Part shown: positions 15,153-23,560 of the stretch, one piece after another
Layout: each line of letters opens with the position of its first letter
How positions within the stretch are numbered: the stretch's first letter is position 1
Assembly (NCBI RefSeq): GCF_014655955.1
Contig: NZ_BNBO01000021.1
Span: forward strand, 1 to 64,000
From: Kitasatospora indigofera
Lineage (GTDB): Bacteria > Actinomycetota > Actinomycetes > Streptomycetales > Streptomycetaceae
Direction of reading: 5' to 3'
Length of the DNA stretch: 64,000 nucleotides
Position numbers and translations under genes: made by a program
Notes under the pieces: generated by a model
What the model saw: the letters and a program-made list of their open reading frames with translations, nothing else
What the model was told of the DNA's origin: nothing
Database searches by the model: none

Positions 15153-16555
15153 GGGCTCGGCACCAGCACCTTCTGGTCCTCGCGCAGGCCCTCGCCGCCG
15201 ATCTCCACCCGGCCGTTGGCGAACAGGCCGGGCTTCACCCCGATCAGTCGCCGGCTGCCCGCCGCCTCGACCACCTCCACGGCGTACCCGCCCTCGGCCA
15301 GCGCCACCAGGGCGTTGACCGGTACGGACAGGACGTCCTTGCGGCTCCGGCTGGTGAAGCCGACCGTGACGGGGGCGCCGTCCAGGGTGCCCGCGTCCTC
15401 GGGCTTGTCCAGCGCCACCAGGACCTGGACGGTGGCCTTGCCGCCGCCGCCCAGGCCCGGACCGGGGTTCTCCTCCTTGGCGGCCACGGTGCCGATCGAG
15501 GTGATCGTGCCCGCGGTCGAGCTGCCGTCGGGCAGCCGCACGGTCACCTTGTCGCCCTGCTTGGCCAGGGTCTGCTTGTCGACCGGCAGGTTGACGCTGA
15601 TCTGGCGGCCGGTGCCGGAGACGGCGGCGACCTCGCCCTGTGCGGGCGCGCCCACGACCACCTTGACGGCGGTGATCCGGACCGGGCCCGGCTGGACCAC
15701 GATCGCGGACGGGTCGACCCGGCCGGTCTGCGGCACCCCGAGGGACTTCTGCCAGCGTTTGACGGCGGCGGTGGTCGCGTCGGTGAACTTCTCGTCCGCC
15801 TGGAGGTCCTTGCCGAAGCCGAGGGCGGCGAGGTTCTGCTCCAGGAGGCGGACGTCCGGGCCGTCCGGGACGCCCTTGGCGAGGGCTCGCCAGAGCGGTG
15901 CCTCGCCCTGGAAGAGCGGCACGGGACGGCCGTTGACGTGGTAGACGGTGTCGCCGCGCTTGAAGGAGTCGCCGACCTTGGGCAGCCCGGTGAACAGGCG
16001 GGTGCCCGAGTCCTGGTCGTCCGCGTCCGGTCCGGCGCCGCCCTTCGGGCCGCCCGACGGGCTCGGCGAGGACGGGCCGCCGCCCTGCGGCCGGGGAGCG
16101 CCGCCGGGGCCGGCGCCCTGGCCCGGGCCCTGACCCGATCCCTTGTCCGGGGCCGGCGCCGGAGCCTGGGCGTACAGCGATCCGGTGCCGGTGTAGCCGA
16201 GCGTCCCGTCCACGTCGGCGGTCACCGTCAGGTCGCCCCGGACGATCGGCGTGGTCGTCCCGTGCTCCTCGGGCCGGGCGGCGGCCTTCCCGGGGCCGCC
16301 GGGAGCGAGCACCACGGCCCCGCCGGCCCCGAGGGCGGCGAGCACGGCGACGGCGGCGATCACGAAGGCCCGGGTACGGGTGCCCCGGCGGCCGCGCCCG
16401 GTCGGGGCGGCGGCGGAGGGCAGGTCGTCCGGGGCGGTGCCGCCGGCCGGCCGCCGGCCGGTGCCGGCCGCGGGATCGGTCCCTGGGCCGGCTACGTGGT
16501 CGGCCACGGGGTAGCTCACGGGATCGGTCACGGGATCGGTCACGGGATCGGTCAC
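15149..16555 (-). CDS. Membrane fusion protein with peptidoglycan-binding domain
   Basis: A 468-residue protein. A V-T-D-P repeat N-terminus is followed by one membrane anchor ([20 protein letters not shown], about residues 53-72), a HlyD-like first strand ([17 protein letters not shown]), a Pro/Gly-rich spacer, and a PG_binding_1 domain ([13 protein letters not shown] to [15 protein letters not shown]). C-terminal barrel and hairpin domains follow, as in MacA-like adaptors. It should link the ABC pump to the cell wall. The GTG at 16555 overlaps the lipoprotein stop (GTGA). Other in-frame GTG codons in the 12-bp repeats make the exact start uncertain. Confidence 0.88.
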   Translation of the reverse strand: MTDPVTDPVTDPVSYPVADHVAGPGTDPAAGTGRRPAGGTAPDDLPSAAAPTGRGRRGTRTRAFVIAAVAVLAALGAGGAVVLAPGGPGKAAARPEEHGTTTPIVRGDLTVTADVDGTLGYTGTGSLYAQAPAPAPDKGSGQGPGQGAGPGGAPRPQGGGPSSPSPSGGPKGGAGPDADDQDSGTRLFTGLPKVGDSFKRGDTVYHVNGRPVPLFQGEAPLWRALAKGVPDGPDVRLLEQNLAALGFGKDLQADEKFTDATTAAVKRWQKSLGVPQTGRVDPSAIVVQPGPVRITAVKVVVGAPAQGEVAAVSGTGRQISVNLPVDKQTLAKQGDKVTVRLPDGSSTAGTITSIGTVAAKEENPGPGLGGGGKATVQVLVALDKPEDAGTLDGAPVTVGFTSRSRKDVLSVPVNALVALAEGGYAVEVVEAAGSRRLIGVKPGLFANGRVEIGGEGLREDQKVLVPSP

Positions 16556-16558
16556 GGG
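16514..16558 (-). repeat. 12-bp tandem repeat at the start of the fusion protein gene
   Basis: About three copies of GTGACCGATCCC code for V-T-D-P units and each supplies a GTG codon in frame. Copy-number change would lengthen the N-terminus without shifting the frame. Confidence 0.7.
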
Positions 16559-17208
16559 GCCACCACCGTTGCCGCGCCGAGGGCGCCGCCCGCGCAGGCC
16601 TGCATGGCCTTCTCCATGGTGTCCTTGTCGGCGTTGTCGCTGCCGAGGGTCAGCCCGCCCTCCTCGCCCGGCTTGGGGTCGGGCATGTCGACGCCGTGGT
16701 CCCGCATGCAGCGCGCCAGTTGCAGCCCCCGTTCGCGCTGCTCCGCCTTGTCCTTCTCGGAGAGCACACCGCCGTTCGGGAGCCACTTGCGGCAGGCTTC
16801 GTCGGCGGCCTGCATCTTCTCCGCCTCCGCGCTGCCGGCGGCGTCCGCCGGCCGGGCGGCCATCGCCGGCATGCTGCCGTCGGCGTTCGGGTCGGGCATG
16901 TCGACGCCGTGCTCGCGCATGCAGCCGGCGAACTTCACCATGTCGCCCTTCTCGCCGGCGGCGGCCTGCGCCGGAGCGCCCGACGAGGCCCCCTTGCCGG
17001 CGAGCGAGGCGACCTTGTCGCCGCGGCCCGAGCCGTCGCCGGCGGAGCAGGACGAGAGCAGCAGGACGGTGCCGAGCGCCAGCGCGGTGGCACCAAGCAC
17101 CGCGAGCCTGAGCCGGCCGGTGTACCGGCCGGCGCCGTCCGGGAGGTGGTCGGAGGTGGTGTGACAGCTGCCGTGACGGTCGTGGTCGCGTTCGCCGGGG
17201 TTCCGCAT
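16552..17208 (-). CDS. Lipoprotein with duplicated [12 protein letters not shown] motif
   Basis: A 218-residue predicted lipoprotein. After a charged N-terminus and hydrophobic segment it has a lipobox, LLLSSC (Cys about residue 50). The mature protein has two related halves, each with a CM-R-x-HGVDMPDP motif ([15 protein letters not shown] and [15 protein letters not shown]) and further cysteines (DEACRKW, MQACAGG). It is the first gene of the exporter unit, with ATG 17208 behind AGGGAC, and is divergent from the two-component genes. Such lipoproteins accompany these pumps in Streptomyces; a sensing or substrate-binding role is inferred. Confidence 0.82.
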   Translation of the reverse strand: MRNPGERDHDRHGSCHTTSDHLPDGAGRYTGRLRLAVLGATALALGTVLLLSSCSAGDGSGRGDKVASLAGKGASSGAPAQAAAGEKGDMVKFAGCMREHGVDMPDPNADGSMPAMAARPADAAGSAEAEKMQAADEACRKWLPNGGVLSEKDKAEQRERGLQLARCMRDHGVDMPDPKPGEEGGLTLGSDNADKDTMEKAMQACAGGALGAATVVAP

Positions 17209-17525
17209 CGCGAGGTCCCTTCGCCCGGGGCGGCCCGTTGCCGCCCGGCATGCGGCAGTTCTACGGAAGGGCCGGTTCGGGCCCGGTTCGGGCGGTGCTA
17301 ACCGGGAGCTAACCCCCTGCGGCGGATGCTGTCCGGAGCCGGGAGCGGCGGGCCGTGACGTGCGGATGCGCGCCAGGGCCGTCCGCCGGACGCCGCACGG
17401 AAGCCGGAAGCCGGAAGCCGGAAGCCGGAAGCCGGACGGCCCGGTGGACGGCCGACGGGCCCGGACCGGGCGGAGACACGCATGACCAGACCGAAAACGC
17501 TCATGACCAGAGGGGTCGAACACGG
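17209..17525. other. Divergent promoter region between exporter and two-component genes
   Basis: No gene in about 315 bases. It must hold promoters for the lipoprotein-ABC unit and the OmpR-type regulator, whose product probably controls both. A GGAAGCC heptamer is repeated five times at 17399-17433. Confidence 0.5.
17399..17433. repeat. Five tandem GGAAGCC heptamers
   Basis: Perfect 7-bp tandem repeat in the divergent regulatory region. Response regulators of the OmpR class often bind direct repeats, but the 7-bp period is not the usual 10 to 11, so it may only be a microsatellite. Confidence 0.7.
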
Positions 17526-18182
17526 ATGAAGGTGCTCATCGTCGAGGACGAGGCGGAGCTGGCCGACCTGCTCGCCGACGGACTGCGCCGGCAGGGCTTC
17601 TCGGTCGACACCGCCGGCGACGGCGCGCAGGCGCTCTCCCGGGCGGCCGGCGCCTCGTACGACGTCGTCGTGCTGGACCGGGACCTGCCCGTCCTGCACG
17701 GCGACGCCGTGTGCCGCACGCTGGTCGCCACGGGCCACGGGGCCCGGATCCTGATGCTGACCGCCTCCGGATCGCTGGCCGAACGGGTCGACGGGCTGAA
17801 CCTGGGCGCCGACGACTACCTCGCCAAGCCCTTCGCGTACACCGAACTCGTCGCCCGCGTCCACGCCTTGGCCCGGCGCGGCGGTGCGGGGGCGCGGAGC
17901 ACCGTGCTGGCGCGGGACGGCGTCGTCCTGGACACCCAGCGGCACCTGGCCGAACGGGACGGGCGACTGCTGCGTCTCAGCCCGAAGGAGATGCTCATCC
18001 TCGAACTGCTGCTGGCCGCCGACGGTGGTGTGGTCACCCATGGGGACCTGCTGGACGAGGCGTGGGAGGAGGCCGTCGACCCGCGCAGCACGGTGGTGAA
18101 GGTCGCCATCCACGGGCTGCGCCGCAAACTGGGCGAACCGCCGCTGATCGAGAGCGTGCCCGGGATCGGATACCGGCTGTGA
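17526..18182 (+). CDS. OmpR-family response regulator
   Basis: A 218-residue regulator. The receiver domain (residues 1-115) has the acidic pair in VEDEAE, the phosphorylated aspartate in VVVLDRDLP, the T/S switch (LTASG) and the lysine in YLAKPF. The C-terminal winged helix (about 125-218) ends in VPGIGYRL as usual. ATG 17526 follows AGGGG. It is co-translated with the sensor kinase (GTGA overlap at 18179-18182) and lies divergent from the MacAB-like exporter, which it most likely controls in response to an envelope or antibiotic signal. Confidence 0.94.
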   Translation: MKVLIVEDEAELADLLADGLRRQGFSVDTAGDGAQALSRAAGASYDVVVLDRDLPVLHGDAVCRTLVATGHGARILMLTASGSLAERVDGLNLGADDYLAKPFAYTELVARVHALARRGGAGARSTVLARDGVVLDTQRHLAERDGRLLRLSPKEMLILELLLAADGGVVTHGDLLDEAWEEAVDPRSTVVKVAIHGLRRKLGEPPLIESVPGIGYRL

Positions 18183-19510
18183 GCGCGGGTGCGGGCGCGG
18201 GCACGGGGCCGACGGTACAGGTGGAGCAGGTGGAGCCGGTGCGCGGGCGCGGCGGGCTGCGGATCCGCACCCGGCTGGCGCTGCTGCACGCCGGGCTGTT
18301 CCTGGCCTGCGGGGCCGTCCTGCTCGTCGTCCAGTACCTCGCGGTCAACCGGATCATCGGCGACAACCAGGCCGTGATCACCACCGTCCCGGCGACCGTG
18401 ACCAGTGCGGCCAGTGCGGCCACCACCCTCCCGGAGGCGGACGACCCGCTCCTGGCGGGCGCCCTCCTGGCCAGGCCGGCCGAGCCGTACGGGGGCGCGG
18501 TGTCCGGGCTGACCGCACCGCAGGCGGCCCAGGCCACCACCTTCGCGAGCGCCAGGTTCGTCGACTTCAAGACCGTGGTGCTGGGCTCGTTGGTCGGCCA
18601 GTCGCTGGCCGCCCTCGGTGTGATGGCGCTGGTCTCGGCGGGTCTGGGCTGGTGGACGGCGGGGCGCTCGGTGGCCCGGCTGCGCACGGTGACGGCGGCG
18701 GCGCGGCGGATCTCCGAGCAGAACCTGCACGACCGGTTCGCGCTGACCGGCCCCGAGGACGAGATCAAGGAACTCGGCGACACCTTCGACGCGATGCTCG
18801 TCCGGCTGGAGCGCTCCTTCGCGGCGAACCGCCGGTTCGCCGCCAACGCCTCGCACGAGCTGCGCACCCCGCTGGCGCTGCAGCGCACCTCGCTGGAGAT
18901 CCCGCTCGCGGAGGGCAGGGTGCCCGAGGACCTACGGCCTTCGCTGGAGCGGGCGCTGCGGGCGACCGCGCGCAGCGAGCGCCTGGTCGACAGCCTGCTG
19001 CTGCTCGCCAAGGGGCAGCAAGGGCCGCGGAGTTACCTGCCCGCCGACCTCGCCGGGCAGGCCGCCGACGCGGTGGACGCGCACCGCGAGCAGGCCGCCG
19101 CGGCCGGCATCGACCTCAGCTGCGACCTGGCCGGCGCGCCCACCTCGGGCGATCCGGTGCTGCTCGGGCAGGTCGCCGTGAACCTCGTCCAGAACGCGGT
19201 CCGGCACAACGGTCCGGCCGGGGGCGGCCGGGGGCTGGTCCGGGTCAGTACCGCGAAGGTCGGCGGCGGCGCCGAACTGCGGGTCGAGAACACCGGTTGC
19301 GCGGTGGACCCGGCCGAGGTGGACGACCTGTTCGAGCCGTTCCACCGGGGCGCGGCCGCCCGGCTGGCGACCGGCCGGCCGGGCTCCGGGCTCGGGCTGT
19401 CGATCGTGCAGGCGGTGGTCGAGAGCCATGGCGGCACCGTCCGTGCGCGGGCCCGGGCGGGCGGCGGCCTGTGCGTGACGGTGCGCCTGCCGGGGCCCCG
19501 GGCCCGCTGA
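18179..19510 (+). CDS. Sensor histidine kinase
   Basis: A 443-residue membrane kinase. Two transmembrane helices (about 33-55 and 140-162) flank an extracytoplasmic loop of roughly 85 residues that could sense a ligand. A HAMP linker follows (GRSVARLRTVTAAARRISEQ). The HisKA box is NASHELRTPLALQRTSLE with the phosphorylated histidine. The ATPase domain has NLVQNAVRHN and the glycine motif GSGLGLSIVQAV. It starts at GTG 18179, overlapping the regulator stop, and forms the partner of the upstream OmpR protein. Confidence 0.94.
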   Translation: MSAGAGAGTGPTVQVEQVEPVRGRGGLRIRTRLALLHAGLFLACGAVLLVVQYLAVNRIIGDNQAVITTVPATVTSAASAATTLPEADDPLLAGALLARPAEPYGGAVSGLTAPQAAQATTFASARFVDFKTVVLGSLVGQSLAALGVMALVSAGLGWWTAGRSVARLRTVTAAARRISEQNLHDRFALTGPEDEIKELGDTFDAMLVRLERSFAANRRFAANASHELRTPLALQRTSLEIPLAEGRVPEDLRPSLERALRATARSERLVDSLLLLAKGQQGPRSYLPADLAGQAADAVDAHREQAAAAGIDLSCDLAGAPTSGDPVLLGQVAVNLVQNAVRHNGPAGGGRGLVRVSTAKVGGGAELRVENTGCAVDPAEVDDLFEPFHRGAAARLATGRPGSGLGLSIVQAVVESHGGTVRARARAGGGLCVTVRLPGPRAR

Positions 19511-19632
19511 GCTGCTCCCGGCCGGCCGGGACTCCGGTGCGACTTCGCGCTCCACGCGCCGGAGGGGGCGGCGGGCCGCGGCCGGTGAGGGCCGCGGCGT
19601 CGCTCCGTGGGCCGGGGTGCGTCGCGCCGGTG

Positions 19633-20349
19633 TCAGACCAGTGCCGCGCCGCCGTCCACCGCGAGCGTGGTGCCGGTGACGTAGGCGTTGGACAGGGCGA
19701 ACAGATAGGCCGCCGCGGCTTCCTCGGCCGTGCCGACACGCCCCGTGAGCAGCCCGGACCCGGCGCCCTGGAGGAAGGCCTCCGGGTCCGGGACGCTGCT
19801 GTCCCACAGCTCGGTGCGGATCACGCCGGGCTGGACCACGTTGACGCGCAGCGGGGCGAGTTCGACGGCGAGTGCCCGGGACAGGGCCTCGACGCCGCCG
19901 GTGATGCCCGCCGCGAGCGCGGTTCCGGCCAGGGGGCGGATCGCGAGGACGCCCGAGCTGAAGGTGATCGAGCCGCCGTCGCGCAGTCGCGGTGCGGCGT
20001 ACTTGGCCGACAGGAACGCGCCCCAGAACCGGCGCTCGAAGAGCGCCCGGGCCTCCTGCGGTGCCGTGTCGGCCAGCGGCTTGATCAGCAGGGACTCGCC
20101 CGCGGTGTACACGAGGTGGTCGAACTCCCCGACCTGCTCGAAGAACGCGGCGATGGCGCCCCCGTCGGCGACGTCCAGGCGGTGGCCTTCGGCCGCCCCG
20201 CCCAGCCGCTTCGTCGCGGCGTCCACCCGGCCCTGGTTGCTGGAGGCGACCACGACGTCCGCGCCGGCCGCCACGGCCTGCCGGGCCACCGCGAAGCCGA
20301 TGCCGGAGGTTCCGCCGATGATCACGATCTTCTTGCCGGCCAGAGACAT
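19633..20349 (-). CDS. SDR-fold protein lacking the YxxxK pair
   Basis: A 238-residue protein with the classical Rossmann motif (IIGGTSGIGFAVARQ, residues 9-23) and an SDR C-terminus (LAVELAPLRVNVVQPGVIRT). At the active site, where YxxxK is expected before GGVEALSRALA, it reads ALAAGIT, so tyrosine and lysine are both missing. The serine step SSGVLAIRP remains. It could be a redox-inactive binding protein or a divergent reductase. ATG 20349 was chosen because the Rossmann strand begins directly after it. It is divergent from the AraC-type gene, which probably regulates it. Confidence 0.85.
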   Translation of the reverse strand: MSLAGKKIVIIGGTSGIGFAVARQAVAAGADVVVASSNQGRVDAATKRLGGAAEGHRLDVADGGAIAAFFEQVGEFDHLVYTAGESLLIKPLADTAPQEARALFERRFWGAFLSAKYAAPRLRDGGSITFSSGVLAIRPLAGTALAAGITGGVEALSRALAVELAPLRVNVVQPGVIRTELWDSSVPDPEAFLQGAGSGLLTGRVGTAEEAAAAYLFALSNAYVTGTTLAVDGGAALV

Positions 20350-20493
20350 GAGGTGTCCGTTCCTTCGTCGACGAGGTGCCGGGGCCCGGCACCTCCATGG
20401 CCCGAACGTATGGCTCCAGGCCGAGACGATGAATGACTGAAGATCTCGATTCTTTGTCATATCGTCTCGCCGAACAGGCATTAGGGTGGCGCT

Positions 20494-21447
20494 ATGGACA
20501 TCCTGAGCGACACCCTCGAAGTCCTGCGCACGGGACGCCCGATGGTGAGCCGCACCGAGGCGCACGCCCCGTGGGCCCTGAAGTTCCAGCCCGTCTCAGG
20601 AGCCGGATTCCACGTGGTCGTGGAAGGCCACTGCCACCTGCTGCCACCGCACGGCCGGCCGCTCGCGCTCGGCCCTGGCGACATCGTGTTCCTGCGGCGC
20701 GGCAGCGGACACGTCCTGTGCGACCTGCCGGACCGCGACCCGGTGGACTTCGTACCGGAGCGCGTGGACCGCTCCTCGCCGATCGGCCAGGTCACGGTGG
20801 ACGGACCGGGGCCGCGCACGGTGCTGGTGTGCGGCGCGTACGCGATCGACGTCGACCGCCCGCATCCGCTGTTCGGCGATCTGCCGGAGGTCGTCCACCT
20901 CCCCGCGGTCCCCGGCCGCCACCCGGTGCTGCGCTCGGCGGTCGATCAGCTGTGCGCCGAGTTCCACGCGCCGCAGCCGGGGTCGGACGCGGTGGTCACG
21001 GCGCTCATCGATCTGCTGCTGCTGTACATCCTCCGGTCGTGGTACGCCGAACTGCCGAAGGAGCGGACCCGGGGCTGGACGGCCGCGCTGACCGACCCGG
21101 CGGTCGCCCCGGCCCTGAAGGCGATCCACGACGACCCCGGCCACCCCTGGACGGTGGAGTCGCTGGGCACCCGCGCCGGGCTGTCCCGTGCGGCGTTCGC
21201 CCGCCGCTTCGCCTCGGTGGTCGGCGAGCCGCCGTTGACCTACCTGACCAACTGGCGGATGGCCACCGCGGCGCGGTTGCTGCACCACTCGGCGGCCCCG
21301 CTGAGCACGGTCGCGCAGCACACCGGGTACACGTCGGAGTTCGCCTTCGCCAAGGCCTTCAAACGACACTTCGGAGCGCCGCCGGGGGCCTACCGCAGGC
21401 AGGTCAGGACGGCGGGCGACGAACCACGCGGGGACGACTGGCGGTGA
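20494..21447 (+). CDS. AraC-family regulator with cupin-like sensor domain
   Basis: A 317-residue regulator. Residues about 5-190 are an AraC-binding cupin region (FHVVVEGHCHLLPPHG, LGPGDIVFLRRGSGHVL) of the kind often found next to SDR or oxidoreductase genes. The C-terminal AraC domain (about 210-305) has both helix-turn-helix units, WTVESLGTRAGLSRAAFARR and HTGYTSEFAFAKAFKRHFG. It starts 145 bases from the divergent SDR-fold gene, so activation or repression of that gene is likely. No inducer can be deduced. Confidence 0.9.
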   Translation: MDILSDTLEVLRTGRPMVSRTEAHAPWALKFQPVSGAGFHVVVEGHCHLLPPHGRPLALGPGDIVFLRRGSGHVLCDLPDRDPVDFVPERVDRSSPIGQVTVDGPGPRTVLVCGAYAIDVDRPHPLFGDLPEVVHLPAVPGRHPVLRSAVDQLCAEFHAPQPGSDAVVTALIDLLLLYILRSWYAELPKERTRGWTAALTDPAVAPALKAIHDDPGHPWTVESLGTRAGLSRAAFARRFASVVGEPPLTYLTNWRMATAARLLHHSAAPLSTVAQHTGYTSEFAFAKAFKRHFGAPPGAYRRQVRTAGDEPRGDDWR

Positions 21448-21461
21448 GGCCGCGGCCGTGA

Positions 21462-21743
21462 CCCCCTGTTTGCCGGAGAGGTGGCGGTGGCACCGGTGGC
21501 GGTGCCGGCGGCGCGGGGCCGGAGAAGGCGTACGGCTTCGCGGTGGGTGCCAAGGCCTTCGAGGTCGGCCTGACCGGCTCGGAGAAGGCGGTCACCCTCG
21601 CGGAGCCGGCCCCGCACACCACCAAGTGCCGGAGCAGGACGGAGGACTTCGAGCAGCGCCCGTGCTTCTGGTGCTCCACCCACGAGATCGCGCTCGGCCC
21701 CGCCGGCAAGATCACCTCGGTGTGGGAGGTCTTCCACTCCTGA
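21462..21743 (+). pseudogene. C-terminal fragment of a secreted-type protein without a start
   Basis: An open frame directly behind the AraC gene reads a Gly-rich linker and then GPEKAYGFAVGAKAFEVGLT, with two cysteines in RPCFWCS and the end SVWEVFHS at the TGA. It is open from 21462, but the only start-like codons are an internal GTG at 21543 with no binding site. The linker and the absence of a signal sequence suggest that the N-terminus has been deleted. It could still be translated from GTG 21543 as a 66-residue peptide. The family is not recognised. Confidence 0.45.
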
Positions 21744-21809
21744 CCGGCCTGACCGGGTCTGAAGCGGCCTCACCGGCCTGGCCCCTCCCCGACCGGTCCG
21801 GCCGTCCGG

Positions 21810-22244
21810 TCAGCGGTCGTCGTCCGGGCCCGGCCGTCCGGCCTCCTCGCCGGGGGCCGGCGGCCCGGGCGGCGTGACGCCCTCGTGGGTGACCAGGCAG
21901 AACGGGTGGCCGGCCGGGTCCGCGTACACCCGGTAGCCGATCGGCTTGTCGGAGCCCTCCAGCAGGGTCGCGCCCAGGGCCAGTACCGCCTCCTGCGCCA
22001 CGTCCAGGTCGGCCACCAGGACGTCGACGTGCATCTGCGGCGGGTGGCCGGGGTCGGTCCAGCGCGGCGGCCGGTAGCCGTCGACCCGCTGGAAGGTCAC
22101 CCGCTCCCGGCCGTCCGGGCTTTCGAGCACCACGTAGTCGCCGCTGTCCTCGACGCGGGCGAGGGTCAGCAGCCGCTCGTAGAAGCCGGCGAGTTCGGCG
22201 GGGGCGGGGCAGTCGATGACGAGCGAGAACAGGCGTCCGATCAC
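21810..22244 (-). CDS. VOC-family (glyoxalase/bleomycin-resistance fold) protein
   Basis: A 144-residue protein with two beta-alpha-beta-beta-beta modules of the vicinal oxygen chelate fold. The first begins LFSLVIDCPAPAELAGFYE; the second has MHVDVLVADLDVAQEAVLAL and ends in YADPAGHPFCLV. Metal-ligand positions (His at MHVDV, Glu or His near the ends) are only partly conserved. Members act as dioxygenases, lyases or resistance binders; the substrate here is unknown. Starts at GTG 22244 and has a Pro/Gly/Asp-rich tail. Confidence 0.85.
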   Translation of the reverse strand: MIGRLFSLVIDCPAPAELAGFYERLLTLARVEDSGDYVVLESPDGRERVTFQRVDGYRPPRWTDPGHPPQMHVDVLVADLDVAQEAVLALGATLLEGSDKPIGYRVYADPAGHPFCLVTHEGVTPPGPPAPGEEAGRPGPDDDR

Positions 22245-22359
22245 GGCGTCACTATGCCGCGAGCGGGCGGGGGTTGTCAGCCCGTCCCGGTCCGGCGGCC
22301 GGGGCGGACGCGGGCTCGGATGCGAACCGGGGGAGCGGGCGGGGCCGGGCGGGGGCGGG

Positions 22360-23145
22360 TCAGCGGCGCTCGGTGTGGAGCCGGAGCCGGCGGGTGCGGA
22401 CCCGGCTCGCCGAGTGCAGCAGGGCGTGGATGCGGTGGCCGACCTGGTCGGGATCGAGCAGCGGCTGCTCGAACGGGAGACGGACGTCGTGGTGGGTCCG
22501 GAGGGTCTCCAGGCGGAGCACGATGCCGTACTGGTCCATGGCGAGCGGCCAGGCCCGGGTGACGCCGATCAGCAGCCGGGGGTCGACCAGGCCGGAGAGG
22601 GCGGCCACCTGGTCGTGGTGGTCGTCGGTCATGTGGGTGAGCAGGACCGCCTCGTAGGGGGCGAGCGGGTCGGGGGCGGTCCGGGCGAGGGCGTCCAGGT
22701 CGACGGGGGTGTGCGTCCCGCCGGTGCCGAGCAGGGCCTGGGTCGGGTCGAGCGGCATGCTGACGGTGCCGTCCGCCGCCTCGCGGGGGCGGCCGAGCCG
22801 GCCGGCGATCCGCACCTGGCAGCGGACCCGGTCGCGGACGGCGACCGGTGCGACGTCGGTCCATTCGAGCAGGACGGGCAGGCCGTCCTCGTCGGCCTCG
22901 GCCGCCTCGCGGGTGAGGCGGCAGTCCCGGGGGGCCTGGAGGTAGGGGCCGGCGCCCTGGGCGGCGAAGTCCGGCTCGGGGGCGGGGCCGAAGCCGCTCG
23001 CGCTGCCGAAGCCGAGCAGGTGCGGGCCGAGCAGGTCGTGGCGGCCGGCCCGGGTGGTGGCGGTCAGGGAGCAGGCGGCCTGGAGCACGCTGCGGACCCG
23101 CTCGGCGTCCGTGGGGGCCGGGGTGCTGACGTCGGTGGGGCGCAT
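22360..23145 (-). CDS. Iron-regulated DUF2470 protein
   Basis: A 261-residue protein. The C-terminal 100 residues (LLTHMTDDHHDQVAALSG, then WPLAMDQYGIVLRL and DPDQVGHRIHALL) form a DUF2470 domain, which occurs in HugZ-like heme-degrading and flavin-reductase-like proteins. The N-terminal part is an FMN-binding split-barrel-like region (LLGFGSASGFG, CRLTREAAE, RVRCQVRIAGRLG). A near-perfect iron box lies 18 bases upstream of the start. It probably handles heme or iron when iron is scarce. The enzymatic activity is not certain. Confidence 0.82.
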   Translation of the reverse strand: MRPTDVSTPAPTDAERVRSVLQAACSLTATTRAGRHDLLGPHLLGFGSASGFGPAPEPDFAAQGAGPYLQAPRDCRLTREAAEADEDGLPVLLEWTDVAPVAVRDRVRCQVRIAGRLGRPREAADGTVSMPLDPTQALLGTGGTHTPVDLDALARTAPDPLAPYEAVLLTHMTDDHHDQVAALSGLVDPRLLIGVTRAWPLAMDQYGIVLRLETLRTHHDVRLPFEQPLLDPDQVGHRIHALLHSASRVRTRRLRLHTERR

Positions 23146-23163
23146 GGCTGCCTTCCGCTTGAC

Positions 23164-23182
23164 TTAGGTAAGGCTAACTTAA
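23164..23182. promoter_or_regulatory. Iron box (DmdR/IdeR operator)
   Basis: TTAGGTAAGGCTAACTTAA matches the actinobacterial DtxR-family operator consensus TTAGGTTAGGCTAACCTAA at 17 of 19 positions. It overlaps the promoter of the DUF2470 gene, so iron-loaded DmdR should repress that gene. Confidence 0.88.
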
Positions 23183-23560
23183 CTCATTGGCGGAGCGGGT
23201 GGCCAGGCCCGTGCCGCACCGGGTCCGCGCGCCGCCGCCCGCGCGCCCCTTCCGGTGCCCCCACTCCCGCCCGCGCGCCTCCCGCCGTGCGCCTGCCCGC
23301 CACCTTTGCCCATGACCTTCGCCCGCACGCGCACGCGCACCCGCTCTGCCCGGACGCGCGTGCAGCTCGTGCCCGTACGCGCACGCCCACCCGATCCCGG
23401 ACGGCCGTGCCCGCTCGCGCGTCCACACCCGCGTCACACCGGCGGCACCCCGGCATCACATCGACCTTGCTGACCACCGGTCGGCGCAGCCGTGCCGGCG
23501 CATACAGTTGCGGAGGAAGTCAGAAGATCACCGACACCATTTCAGGCGCGGAGGCGACCC
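23183..23560. other. Intergenic region, GC-rich, no supported gene
   Basis: About 380 bases between the iron box and the ROK gene. It is Pro/Arg/Ala-codon-like in all frames and contains an alternating CGCACGCGCACGCGCAC tract near 23325-23340 that could favour Z-form DNA. No convincing coding sequence is present. Confidence 0.4.
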
